From: Aselliscus stoliczkanus
Taxonomy: Eukaryota; Chordata; Mammalia; Chiroptera; Hipposideridae
Assembly (NCBI GenBank): GCA_033961575.1
Contig: CM066729.1
Span: forward strand, 95,793,001-95,857,000
DNA length: 64,000 nt
Direction of reading: 5' to 3'
Shown: positions 22,880-33,871 of the stretch, one piece after another
Layout of the letters: every line of letters begins with the position of its first letter
Position numbering within the stretch: the first letter of the stretch is position 1
The notes under the pieces: model-generated
What the model was told of the DNA's origin: nothing
Databases searched by the model: none
Seen by the model: only the letters and a program-made list of their open reading frames with translations
Position numbers and translations under genes: made by a program

Positions 22880-22956
22880 TTGGGTTGTCGGAAAAGTTAT
22901 GACACATTTTTGCAACAAAAAACAGAACAAAATATGACATGACTTCTACAACTCAA
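22880..22956. mobile_element. Mariner-type MITE, 77 bp, inside L1 ORF2
   Basis: Left end TTGGGTTGTCGGAAAAGTTA and right end (reverse complement) TTGAGTTGTAGAAGTCATG are imperfect inverted repeats. TA flanks both sides (22878-22879 and 22957-22958), the Tc1/mariner target duplication. It is the sister of the element at 60124-60204 and cuts the L1 ORF2 relic. Confidence 0.82.
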
Positions 22957-23012
22957 TATTATCATGTCATCTGCAAATAATGACATTTTTCCTTCTTCCT
23001 TCTAAATTAGAT

Positions 23013-23057
23013 GCTTGTATGTATGTATGTATGTATGTATGTATGTATGTATGTATT
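23013..23057. repeat. (GTAT)n microsatellite in L1
   Basis: About ten GTAT units within the ORF2 region. Confidence 0.93.
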
Positions 23058-23144
23058 TGATCTGATTGTTGTGGCAAGGACTTCCAATACTATATTGTCT
23101 TGTTCCTGATCATAAGAACAATGTTTTTAGCTTTTCCCCATTGA

Positions 23145-23363
23145 TTATGAGGTTAGCTGTAGTTCGTCATTATGGCCTTTATTATGTTGAGGTGTGTTCC
23201 CCCTGTTCCCACTTTGCTGAGAGTTTTTAACCATAAATGGATGCTGAATTTTGTCAAATGCTTTTTCTGCATCTGTTGATATAACCATATGATTTTTATC
23301 TTTCATTTTGTTTACGTGATGTATCTTACTAATTGATTTGTGGGTACTGAACAAACCTTTCAT
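23145..23363 (-). pseudogene. L1 ORF2 reverse-transcriptase fragment
   Basis: The reverse frame includes [20 protein letters not shown], which is the conserved L1 reverse-transcriptase block around the first catalytic aspartate (the [13 protein letters not shown] motif of L1 ORF2). The frame opens and closes at mutations inside the ORF2 region, so it is a relic and not an expressed gene. Confidence 0.9.
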
Positions 23364-24271
23364 CCTAGGAGTATTCCCACCTGATCATAGTGTATAATCT
23401 TTTTGATGTATTGCTGAATTTGATTTGCTAATATTTTATTGAGGATTTTTGCATCTATGTTCATGAAAATTATTGGCCTATAATTTTCTTCTTTTGTAAT
23501 GTGTTTTTCTGGCTTTGGAATCAAGGTAATGGTGGCTTCATAAAATGAGCTTGGTAGATTTTCCTTCTCTTGAATTTTTTGGGATAGTTTGGAATAGGGT
23601 GTTAATTCTTATTTGGAGGTTTGGTAAAATTCTCCTGTGAAGCTATCTGGTTTAGGACTTTTGTTTGCTGAGAGTTTTTTGATTGCTAATCAATTTTGTT
23701 AGCAGTAATCGGTTGGTTCAAATTTTCTGTTTCTTCTTGATTCGGTCTTGAAAGATTGTATCCTTCTAGCAATTTATCCATTTCATTGAGATTATTGAAT
23801 TTGTTGGCATATAACTATTCATAATATTTTCTCATAATCACTTGTATTTCTGTAGTGTCAATAGTCACTTCTCTTTCATTTCTGATTTATTTGGGTCCTT
23901 TCTCTTTTCTTCTTCATGAGTCTAGATAAAGGTTTATAAATTTTGTTTGTTTTTTTCAAAGAACCAGCTTTTGGGCTCATTGATTTTTTGCAATTTTTTC
24001 AGACTCTCATTTATTTCCACTCCGGTCTTTGTTACTTTATTTTACTCACTAGGACTTTGTTTGCTGTTCTTTTTCCAGTTGCTCTAAGTGTAAGGTTAGA
24101 TTATTTATTTGAGATTTCTCTTGTTTTCCGAGGTAGGCCTATATTGCAATGGATTTCCCTCTTAGGACTGCTTTCTCTGTGTTTCATAGATTTTGAGTTG
24201 TCATGTTTTCATTTTCATTTGTCTCAAAGTGTCCATTGAGTTCTTCCTTGATCTCATTGTTGATCCACTTA

Positions 24272-24463
24272 TTATTTAGTTTTGTTATTTAGCATGTTAT
24301 TTAGCCTTGGTGTGTTTGGTTTTGTTTTCTTCTTGTAATTGATTTCTAGTTTCATATATTTGTGGTCAGAGAAAATGCTTGATATGATTTCAATCTTCTT
24401 AAGTTTCTTGAGACTTGTTTTGTGGCATAACATGTGGTCTATCTTGGAAAATGTTCCATGCAC
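24272..24463 (-). pseudogene. L1 ORF2 endonuclease-end fragment
   Basis: The frame begins HGTFSKIDHMLCHKTSLKK and contains KIEIISSIFSDH, the conserved C-terminal part of the L1 AP-type endonuclease (the SKIDH block including the catalytic histidine region and the SDH motif). Frameshifts bound it on both sides. Confidence 0.9.
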
Positions 24464-24627
24464 ACTTGAAAAGAATGTGTATTCTGCTGCCTTGGGGGAA
24501 ATGTTCTAATAATATCAACTAAATCCATCTGGTCTAGTGTGTTATTTAAAACTGCTGTTTCTTTGTTGATTTTCTATCTGGAATATCTGTCTCTTGGTGT
24601 CAATGGAGTGTTAAAACCCCCTACTGT

Positions 24628-24754
24628 GGGCCAGCCAGGTGGTGTGGTGGTCAAGTGCTGGCTTGGGAAGCCAGCATCCCCAGTTCGGGTCCCGCATATG
24701 TGGGCCAGTGACACTGCCCTCTAAACAAAACAAAACAAAACAAACAAACAAAAA
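24628..24754 (+). mobile_element. tRNA-SINE type A inside the L1 endonuclease region
   Basis: GGGCCAGCCAGGTGGTGTGG head, ACTGCCCTCTAAACAAAACA tail with (CAAA)n. Direct repeats CCCTACTGT at 24619-24627 and 24755-24763. It splits the ORF2 endonuclease relic. Confidence 0.94.
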
Positions 24755-24943
24755 CCCTACTGTAGTTGCAGTACTGTTGATCTCTCCCTTTATGATGGTC
24801 AGTGATTGCCTTATGTATTTAGATGCTACTATGTTGGGTGAATAAGTGCTTACAAAGGTTATATATTCCTGTTGAACTGATCCCTTTATCATTATATAAT
24901 GTCCCTCATTGTCTCTTATTATAACATTTGTTCTAAAGTCCAT
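24755..24943 (-). pseudogene. L1 ORF2 endonuclease N-terminal fragment
   Basis: The reverse frame contains RDNEGHYIMIKGSVQQEYIT and TYSPNI, the L1 endonuclease core block. It runs into the inserted SINE on its C-terminal side, which replaces the expected continuation. Confidence 0.88.
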
Positions 24944-25067
24944 TTTGTCTGATATAGGAATTGCTATTCCAACTTTTTGTTGTTGTTTCTAGTCATGTGA
25001 AATACCTTTTTCCATCCTTTACTTTCAGACTATGTGGGTCTTTCAATCTGAAGTGGGTCTCCTGTAG

Positions 25068-25107
<40 letters not shown>
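25068..25107. repeat. (TG)n microsatellite in L1
   Basis: About 19 TG units near the ORF1/ORF2 junction of the antisense L1. It expanded after insertion or came from the L1 itself. The overlapping Cys-Val frame is an artefact. Confidence 0.95.
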
Positions 25108-25109
<2 letters not shown>

Positions 25110-26068
25110 AAATCTTGTTTTCTTATCCATTCAGGTACCCTGTGTTATTTGATTGGAACATTTAATCCATTTATATTTAAACTAATTATCGATAGATACA
25201 TAGTTATTGCCATTTTAAAACTCATTTTTATGTCCTCTTTTACCCTCTTCTTCTTCTTAAAGAAGTCCCTTTAACATTTCTTGTAATACTGTTTTGTGGT
25301 GATGAATTTCTTTAGTTCCTTCTTGTCTGGTAAGCTCTTTATCTCTTCTTCAATTTTAAATGATAGCTTTGCTAGGTACAGTAGTCTAAGTCATAGTCCT
25401 TACTTTTCATCACTGAATATTTCATACCTATCTCCACTTGCTTTAACAGTTTCTGTCAAGAAATCAGCTGACAGTTTTATGGGAGCTCCCATGTAAGTAA
25501 CTAGCTGCCTTTCTTTTGATGCTTTTAGGATTCTCTTTGTCTTTAACCTTTGCTCTTTTAATTATAACATCTTCGTGTGGGACTGCTTGGTTTCATCTTG
25601 TTTGGGACTCTCTGTGCTTCCTGGGCTTGTATGTCTTTTTTCTTCACCTGATTAGGGAAGTTTTCAGTCATTATTTCTTCATATAGGTTCTCAATTCCTT
25701 GCTCTCCCTGATCTTCCTGTGGTACCCCTCTGATATGAATGTTGTTAAGCTTGATGTTGTCCCAGAGGTCTCTTAAACTATTCTCATTTTTTTGGATTCC
25801 TTTTCTTTACCTTGTGTTTTGATTGGATGTTTTCTGACACCTTGTCTTCCAAAACACTAATTTGATCCTCTGCTTTATGTGGTCTGCTGGTGATTCCTTT
25901 AGTGCATTCTTCAGTTCAGTTATTGTATTTTTCACTTCTGAATGACTTTTTTTGTATTGTTTATATGACCCTTTCTATGATAGATATCTCTTTGTTGAAA
26001 GCTTTTACAATTTTATTAAGCATCCTTGTAATTATTGTCTTGAACTCTGTATCTGGTAGGTTGCTTGC

Positions 26069-26185
26069 CTACATTTCATTTAGTTCTTTTTCTGGAGATT
26101 TCTCTTCTTCTTTCATTTGGGATGCATTTCTTTGTTTTCCAAGTTTGGCTGCCTCTCTGTTTCTGTACATTTGGTAGATCTGCTC
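26069..26185 (-). pseudogene. L1 ORF1 N-terminal fragment
   Basis: The reverse frame includes AAKLGKQRNASQMKEEEKSP and EKELNEM, which match the start of mammalian L1 ORF1p as I know it. Upstream codons in the same frame belong to the 5' UTR and are not protein. Downstream of it the ORF1 region is frameshifted. Confidence 0.82.
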
Positions 26186-26460
26186 CATCTCCCAGTCATG
26201 GCTCGGTGGTCTTATGTAGTAAATGCCGTTTTGGACACAGTGGCACAATCTCCCTGGTCGCCAACTCTGCCAGGAGTGTCCCTTGGGTGGGTTGAGCACG
26301 CCCTTCTCTTATAGAGACTTGATTGTGAGTGGCAATTCAGTGGGTGGGACTGACCCTTAGGCTGACTGACTGTGGGGACTGGCCACAAAACAGCTTCTGG
26401 GCTGCTGTACAAGGTTCTTATCATATGGAGTGGTATTCACCACAGTGGGCTCTGATGATT

Positions 26461-26795
26461 GTTGAAATCCGCCTTTGGGTATGCTGCTTGTTGGGCTAAT
26501 TGGGTGGTGCCCTGTTGCAGTCTGAAGTTGACCTCTAGGCATGTTGGTTTGGGGGCCTCTTGGGAGGGGCTCCAGTGCAGGCCCAGGTCAGCTACTGCCT
26601 GTGTTTGCCCTGGGACTACCTGGTAGGAGCTACAGAGCAATCTGTGGTTAGTCCCTGCCTGTGCTTGACCTAGAGGCATGTTTAAGAGGCCATGCTGTGA
26701 ACCGAGGATGGCTGCCACATATCCTTGGCCTAGGGTAGATCTGCAAAAAGCCCAGAGCACCCATAGGCCCGCTACTGTCTGCCAGCTCCCATAAG
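26461..26795. repeat. 60-bp tandem monomers in the L1 5' UTR
   Basis: Successive 60-base blocks starting at 26461, 26521, 26581, 26641, 26701 and 26761 align with no gap. For example, the last 20 bases of the 26521 and 26581 blocks are TGGGAGGGGCTCCAGTGCAG and TGGTAGGAGCTACAGAGCAA. Bases 11-30 of the 26581 and 26641 blocks are GCTACTGCCTGTGTTTGCCC and GTCCCTGCCTGTGCTTGACC. Copies have diverged strongly, so the array is old. Confidence 0.8.
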
Positions 26796-27750
26796 GCTCG
26801 ACCACTGATACAGCCTCATATGGTAGATGAGTTGGGTGTGGCAGGGTCTCAGGGAGTCCCCAAGGTGGGATGAGTGTTCACCAAGTTATTGTGGATTCTG
26901 GTTTAATGCCAGTGCTGAGCTTGGAGCTACTCAGCGAATGCCTGAGAGCATACTGAGGCAAGCTGTCATGTGCCTAGGGTCCTTGCACCCCTGTGAGTTG
27001 TCCAAGAAAGTGTGCAATTTGGCTGGGGCTGGCTACTCTCCAAGGAAGTGCCTCCGGAAATGAGTGAGTTGCTGCTGTGGATCCCAGGTAGTCAACAGGG
27101 TGGAGTAAGCTGGTGTAGCAAGCAGAGTTCACTAGGCTAATGCAGATACAGATTTGGCAGTGCTGTGGAGTAGGGCTAAACATAAGAAAGAATGGCCCCA
27201 TCTGCCAGCTGCATGGGAACAAGTTTTCACACAGGGAAAATGACAGTCCTTTTAGTCCTTGCCCTGAAGCCACACAACTGAGTCTCTCCCTGTATGTTTC
27301 TGATGCCACCCAAGTCACTGTCCCTCTGCCAGAGCACAGGGTGAGTGCCTATGAGTGAGTGAGTTTTACATGGGCCCCTTAAGAGTATGTCTGGGTTTTC
27401 TGCAGCCTTACCTCCCACCCAGATGTTGGTGGGGGCTCCTCTCCCAGCCACTGGTACTAGTGGTTAGGGAGATTGTGTGAGGCTGGGGTCTCTTGCTTCT
27501 TGGGGTTACTTCTGCAGCCAAGATATTTCTGCTGGTTTTCAACCACCACCACAGGTATGGGGCTGTTCATTTTGTGTCTCTGACCCTCCTATCAGTTTTG
27601 ATGTGCCTTCTTCTTTATATCCTTAGTTGTAAAATTTCTGTTCAACCAGATTTCAGATGGTTCTCCAGGATGATTGTTCTAAAATTTAGTTGTAATTTTA
27701 ATGTGGTCATGGGAGGAGTATATCTACACTGCCATCTTGGGTCAGCATTT

Positions 27751-28029
27751 ATGTTTCTGTATTTTAATAATGCATGTAAATTATGTGTGAATGATATTAG
27801 AATTAGATTTTTTTTCACTATTTAAAATATATATAATGAATTTCCAAGAAACTTTATGATAATTTTCTAGTGGTATAGAAGATATAATAAGAACTTATAG
27901 CACAGAGCATATTTCTGTGGTACCTCTTTACACAAGGACTTGAAAAATATTTTATTTTCAATTGTAATAATACTACCATATGTTTTAAAAATCTCAAAAT
28001 GGAAAATGTGTATGTTTACATTGAAATTC
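27751..28029. other. Short AT-rich spacer between two antisense L1s
   Basis: No element recognised in this stretch. Confidence 0.5.
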
Positions 28030-28607
28030 TATTATTTATTTATTTTTTACTTATTTATTTTCATTTTATTGAGATATAAGTGACATGTAATATTGCATTA
28101 GTCTAGGTATACAACATGATAATTTGGCATATATTTGTATTGTAAAAATGGCTATCACAATAAGTTTAGTTAATATCTATCACCCCACATAGTTACAATA
28201 TTTTTCATATGAGAGAAACTTTAAGATCTATTCTCTTATCAATTTTCAAATATAAATACAGTTTTATTATGTATGGTCATCATGTACATAACATCTCCAG
28301 AACTTACTTATCTGATAACTGGAATTGTGTACTTTTTTGGACAATTTCACCCATTCCTCCCTGCCCCCCACCAAAACCTTGCCTCTGGCAACCACCATTC
28401 TGATCATGATACTTGTGAATGCATTTTCTTTAGAATACACATGTAAGTGATATCATATAATATTTGTCTTACTCTGCCTGACTTATTTAACTTAGCACAA
28501 TTCCCTCAAGTTCCATCCAAGTTATTGCAAATGGCAGGATGTCCTTAATTTTATGGCTAAATAATAATTAGATATAGATAGATATAGATGTAGGTATATA
28601 ATTACGA

Positions 28608-28638
28608 ACACACACACACATACACACACACACACACT
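28608..28638. repeat. (AC)n microsatellite
   Basis: ACACACACACATACACACAC tract inside the second L1, after a (GATA)-like patch at about 28570-28590. Confidence 0.9.
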
Positions 28639-29940
28639 TATTCATTCACTTATTCATGAACACTTAGGCAGTTTCTATGTCTTGACTATTATATATAGTG
28701 TTGCAGTGAAAATGGGAGTGCAGATATTTCTTTGGGGATAGGGATTTTATTTCCTTTGGGCATATACCCAGAAATGGAAGTGCTAGATCATATGGTTTTT
28801 CTATTTTTAATTTTTTGAGAAATCTCTAAAATGCTTTTCATAATGGCTGCACCAATTTACATTCCCACTAATAGTTACAAGGGTCCATTTTCCCCCAGGT
28901 TCTCACCAGCATTTATCTTATTTAATTTTTTATAATACCCATTTCTAATAAGTGTGAGGTGATATCTCATTGTGCTTTTGATTTATGTAATCCCTAATTA
29001 GTGAGGCTGAGTACTTTTTTCAATGTATATATTGGCTATTCATATATCTTCTTTGGAATAATGCCTGTTAAGGTCTTCTTCACATTTTTAATTGGATTAT
29101 TTGTTTTTTGCTGTTGAGTTGTATGTGTTCCTCATATATTTTGGATATAAACCCCTTATCAGATGTGTGGTGTGTAAATATTTTTTCCCATCCTATAGGT
29201 GTTATTTTGTTGATCATTTCTTTTGTTGTACAGAAGCTTTTTAGATTTTTGTAATCCCATTTGTTTATGTTTTAGTTTCTTTCTTGTGTTTTAGATGTCA
29301 TATCCAAAAAGTCATTGCCAAGACCTCTGTCAGGAAGCTTTTTTCCTATGTTCTCTTCCAGGAGTTTTATGGTTTCAGGTCTTAAATTTAAGATTTTAAT
29401 ACATTTAGAGTTAATCTTAATTAGGAGTGTAAGATGGAGGTCTATTTTTAGTTTTTCACATGACTATGTTGAATTTTCCCAGCATTGTTTATTGAAGAGA
29501 CTGTTTTTTCTCCATTATGTATTTATTCTTGGGTTGTTTGTCAAATATTAGTTGACCATATATGCATGGGTTTATTTTGACTCTTGATTCTGTTTTATTG
29601 GTCTTTGTGTCTGTTTTATATCAGCACTATACTATTTTGATTACTAAAGCTTTGTAATATAATTTGAACTCTGGAATTGTGATGCCTCCAGCTTTGTTTT
29701 TCTTTCCCAGGACTGCCAATGTGTCCTTTGCGGTTCCATACAAATTTTAGGATTTCTTTTACTGAAAAACAAACAAACAAACTAATAAACAAAAAGTCAT
29801 TAAAATCTTGAAAGGGATTGCATTAAATTTATAAATGGCTTTGGGTGATATGGACATTTTAACAATATTAATTTTCCCAATCCATGAACATACAGTACCT
29901 TTCAATTTATTTATCTCTTCTTTAACTTATTCATCAATGT

Positions 29941-30174
29941 CTAATAGTTGTCAGTGTAGAGATCTTTCACTTCCTTAGTTAAATTTATTCCAATTTTTTT
30001 TATCATTTTGTATGCTATTATAAATTGAATTGTCTTCTTTACTTTTACAGATAATTCATTGTTAGCATATAGAAATGTTACTTGTTTTTTTATGTTGATT
30101 TTGTATCTTACAACTTTAATAGGTTTGTTGATTATATTTAGCAGTATATATTTTTTTGAGGGAGTCTTTAGCAT
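29941..30174 (-). pseudogene. L1 ORF2 fragment downstream of the RT active site
   Basis: The frame includes NKPIKVVRYKINIKKQVTFL, YANNEL and KKIGINLTKEVKDLYTDNY, a well-conserved block of L1 ORF2 that lies after the reverse-transcriptase catalytic centre. Stops bound it. Confidence 0.9.
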
Positions 30175-31019
30175 TTTCTATGTATAACATCATGCCATCT
30201 TTAAAGAGAAAAACACTTCTTTCTTCCTTTCCCATTCTAATGTCATTTATTTATTTTTTTGTTTTCCTGACTGCTCTGGCTGGGAACCCTAGTACTATGC
30301 TGAATAGGAGTGGTGTGAGTGGACACCTTTGTCTTGTTTATAATCTTAGAGAAAAAGATTTCAACCTTTCATCATTTAGTATGATGTTAGCTGTGGGCTT
30401 GTCATATATGGCCTTCATTGTGTTGCAGTATGTTCCTTTTATATATATTTGTTGAAAGATTTTATTGTTAATTGATGTTGAATTTTGTTAATGATTTTTC
30501 TACATCAATTGAAAAAAACGTATGATTTATATCTGTCATTTTATCAATGTGATATAACACATTTATTGAATGATCTTTGCATCTCAAAGATGGATCCCAC
30601 TTGATCATGGTGTATGATCCTTTTAATGTGCTGATGAATATGCTAGCATTTTATTGAAAAATTTCTGTATCTATATCTATCAGGGATATAGTCCTGTAGG
30701 GTTTTGTTTTTTTTGTTTTTTTTTCTCTCTTGCAGTGTTCTTATTAGAGTAATGATGATATAAAATCAATCCGGGAGTTTGCCTTTTTCAATTTTTTTGG
30801 AAGAATTTTCAAAGAATGATGTTAATTATTCTTTAAATGTTTGGGAAAATTCACAAGTGAAACCATCTGGTCCTGGGCTTTTCTTTGTTGGGAGGTTTTT
30901 GATTACTGATTAAAGCTTTTACTTGTTATTGGTCTGTTCATATTTTCTGTTTCTTCCTGATTCAGTTTTGGTTGGTTGTATGTTTCTAGGAATTTATCCA
31001 TTCTTCAAGGTTGTCCAAA

Positions 31020-32340
31020 AGAAAAAAAAAAAAATCATAGGTTTTCTTGGCTATCTAGGTTAATGAAGAGTCTACTTCCATTCGTAGGAAATGATATGTT
31101 GAAGGTTCTTATTGAAGTAATTTTAAACATTAAAATATATTTAATATGCTACTGTCTATTGCAAAGGGGCTCGCTAAATAAATTATGAATTATCATAAGC
31201 CAGAAGTTATGCACTGTTAAAAAGAATGAGGAATGTGTATATTAATATATACACTATTGAATGAATAAAGCAAGGTGCAGAAAAGTGTAATAGTATGCTA
31301 CTTCTTATGTGATAAGAGGATTAGGACATATATCCTTTGTTGCTGTGTAAATATATGCAACATTAAGAAGTAAAGACAAAAAGCAGTAATAATTCTTATT
31401 TTTGTGTATGTGAAGGTAGGAATGAAATCAATTTTTCACTATATTAGTATGATAATGCATTAATATGATAAATGTATGATATGCAATATATATTTACATA
31501 TTTTATAATACAAATATATGCACGTATATGTACATATATATGATACACACGTATACATTGCACAAGTTCCACAGATATATATATATAACGTTTAAATCAA
31601 AATTTGCCTGGAGTAGGTGAAAACGAATCATTAATGCTTTGTCTAAATAATTACCTCTACAAAAAGGTAATATCTATGTAGCCATTCTGGCATTCTATGC
31701 CCAAGTTGTTAGAAATCTGACTTTTTTATCTCCATTTTTCTGATCTGATGTCAGTGTTTTGACATTGGTTCTTATAATGAAAAGCTTGCCCTGGACTGGA
31801 GTCCTAGATGTATGTATAAGTCAGAATATTATGGACTCATTCTAGGAGCATTAGGGAAAAATCTATTTGCACAGTAGGAAGCCTGGGTAGGACATCTATA
31901 TTTGCACATTCTGAATAACCCCAGATTTTTCCCAGTGTTCAGTATGTTTTTGTAAGTTCATCAGCCATTAAAAAAAAATATATTGGACCTGGGCTTTTAA
32001 AGCTGGATGAAACAAGGGCACACAATCTTTGACAATAATTTATTTCTACAATAAATTATAATCCTTTTCAATCATAAGAAACCAAAAGTCCACTTTTGCT
32101 TTAAGAAGGAAATTATATATATTTATTATATGTGAAATTTGTGAAAGCTGTCCTAAATAATGATGTTCTATAATGCAGCCACAATGATGCATTTGACACG
32201 GAGAGAATAGCAATGTCAAGTTCTCATAGAAATGTCCCTTGAGCAATATACAATACTTGATAGCATGCTCAGCACATTACATAATTTTTTTTCTTTATGG
32301 CATACTTTATATAAAGAAAATTTTCTATTATAGTAGGTGC
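31020..32340. other. AT-rich unique DNA
   Basis: A-run at 31021-31034; TA-rich tracts at about 31480-31590. No gene or named element recognised. Confidence 0.5.
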
Positions 32341-32510
32341 TCTTCAGTGATTGCCGTCATAACAATAATAGATGATTTTATAATCCACAAAACACTTTCA
32401 TTCATATTATCTCATTTGTTCCTTGCAGAGGTTAATAGCATTTTAAATAAGACAAAACTAAGTTAAGAAATGTCTGTTTCTTGTTCTAAGCCAAATGTCT
32501 AGTAAATATA
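32341..32510 (-). mobile_element. Possible MIR relic, antisense
   Basis: CACAAAACACTTTCATTCATATTATCTCATTTGTTCCTTGCAGAG and TAAATAAGACAAAACTAAG resemble the reverse complement of MIR (TTTACATGCATTATCTCATTTAATCC, TTTACAGATGAGGAAACT). Confidence 0.5.
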
Positions 32511-33390
32511 CAGGTAGAGACAAACTTAGATTTTTTGACATCTTATTTTGTACTCTCTTCATTTTATACTCTTAGGTCTTTAAAAAATTATACATTTTAA
32601 AATGCTCTGAATCTCTCACTGAGACACTAGATCTCTCACTAGGGTGGCATATGCCTTAATTTGTAACTACTGATGTTACTGTAAAGGGAATTTTTGAAAC
32701 CTATTATATTTGGGAATGAGAGTATAAATATTTTATTATTGTTATTATTTTCTTTGTGAAAAAACTCCATTCCCTTAAGTAGCCGGTTACTGTATATACC
32801 TTAAACCAATTTCAAGGCCCCTAAACCTATACCCTCACAAAGCAGACTATTGCAACTGTATATTCTGGAATTCTGGAATTCCTCCCCATTGTCCTCTTTA
32901 ATTGTAGCCAAGTGAATATTGACAAGGAAGTGCTCCCACCCCCACCCCAGAGAGCAGAGCTAGAGCCTACCTTGGGGCAGAAGTTTATATTTTACCAAAT
33001 ATTATGTGTTTGGTTAAAACTATGCACTAGTAATTTTTGTCTATGGTTTCTACATGGGATTTTTTTATTACAGATATATCGTTCCATCTACTCCATTATA
33101 CATTCATTATTATTGAGGACAGAGGATGTATCTATTAGCTTCAGGTCAGTCGACTATGAAATGTCATCTATCCTCCTGATAGAGACATATAAACAGGAAG
33201 CAAGAATTCTGGGCTTTGAGCTAGTTTGGTAACTGGGTGAAATTTCTAATGTGTCCCTCTTGTGAAAAAACTGAATCTTTCAAAATATGGGAATGAGTAT
33301 ATCCTTTGATCGCTAGTTTTCCAAAGAGGTGAACTGTGAAAGGATTGAAGCTACTTAGAAATAGAAACCTATATTATCAGCATATGAAGT
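32511..33390. other. AT-rich unique DNA
   Basis: A 106-codon forward frame (32912-33232) begins in a proline-rich patch and has no recognisable domain. No promoter or splice evidence, so I treat it as chance. Confidence 0.45.
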
Positions 33391-33429
<39 letters not shown>

Positions 33430-33431
33430 AC
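33391..33431. repeat. (AC)n microsatellite
   Basis: About 18 AC units, then CCACACA. Confidence 0.95.
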
Positions 33432-33807
33432 ACATTTTCCAGATTCCCTTGGAAATAATGATAGCATTGTGACCATGTTCTGATGAGAGATTTAAGAAAG
33501 AATTAGTAGTAGAAACTTCCAGGAAATCACTTTTCATCTTTCTTCACTTATCCTATGTCCTGCTGAAATTTGAATATGATGACTAGGACATTAGAAACCA
33601 TGGATGAAGCTACTTTGAACACAAGTCCGACACTAAAGGTGACTGGACAGAGAAGCTCAGGACATCTCTGATAATAGAGCTGCAGAGTGTGCTTGCCCTG
33701 CTACTCTGGACAAGCACATTGTGGGGATACCACTACTGTTTCCAGTCACTGTTTTTAGCACCTGAACAGAATATCCAACAGATAAAAGAAAGATTGATAC
33801 ACTTTAT

Positions 33808-33871
33808 TGGCTCATATTACTAGAAATGAATGGCTCATTTCACTAGAAATGAATGGCTCATTTCACTAGTG
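33808..33871 (+). repeat. Tandem repeat, 23-bp unit, about 2.7 copies
   Basis: Units read TGGCTCATATTACTAGAAATGAA, TGGCTCATTTCACTAGAAATGAA-like (one step of 23 bases) and a partial TGGCTCATTTCACTAG. Confidence 0.85.

Larger units (their letters stand above)
20848..27750 (-). mobile_element. Nearly full-length LINE-1, antisense, degraded
   Basis: Read on the minus strand, the element runs from a GCTGACCCAAGATGGCAGTG start (about 27750), typical of an L1 5' end. A 5' UTR of about 1.5 kb (26.2-27.75 kb) with 60-bp monomers comes next. An ORF1 region (about 25.25-26.18 kb), an ORF2 region (about 21.4-25.0 kb) with endonuclease and reverse-transcriptase relics, and a 3' UTR ending near 20850 follow. 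All frames are broken by stops and shifts. It also carries a SINE (24628-24754), a mariner-type MITE (22880-22956), a (TG)n tract and a (GTAT)n tract. It is not capable of retrotransposition. Confidence 0.9.
28030..31019 (-). mobile_element. LINE-1, antisense, 5'-truncated (about 3.0 kb)
   Basis: Plus-strand text such as CATTTTATTGAGATATAAGTGAC (3' UTR), TTGCAATGGCAG-like, AATGGCTGCACCAATTTAC, TTGGGCATATACCCAGAAATG and CCTTCAT-type phrases is the antisense of L1 3' UTR and ORF2. It stops near 31019 within the reverse-transcriptase region, so the 5' half is missing. An (AC)n tract lies at 28608-28637. Different diverged sites from the neighbouring L1 show it is a separate insertion. Confidence 0.85.

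Noticed and set aside
26069..27451. Many overlapping frames on both strands at 26.0-27.5 kb suggesting a gene
   Set aside because: They fall in the GC-richer 5' UTR and ORF1 start of an L1, in all phases, and only one short piece matches L1 ORF1.
26180..27500. CpG island or gene promoter
   Set aside because: GC rises here but CG dinucleotides are few, and the sequence is an L1 5' UTR.
20848..27750. An active L1
   Set aside because: ORF1 and ORF2 are broken by stops, a SINE, a MITE and microsatellites.
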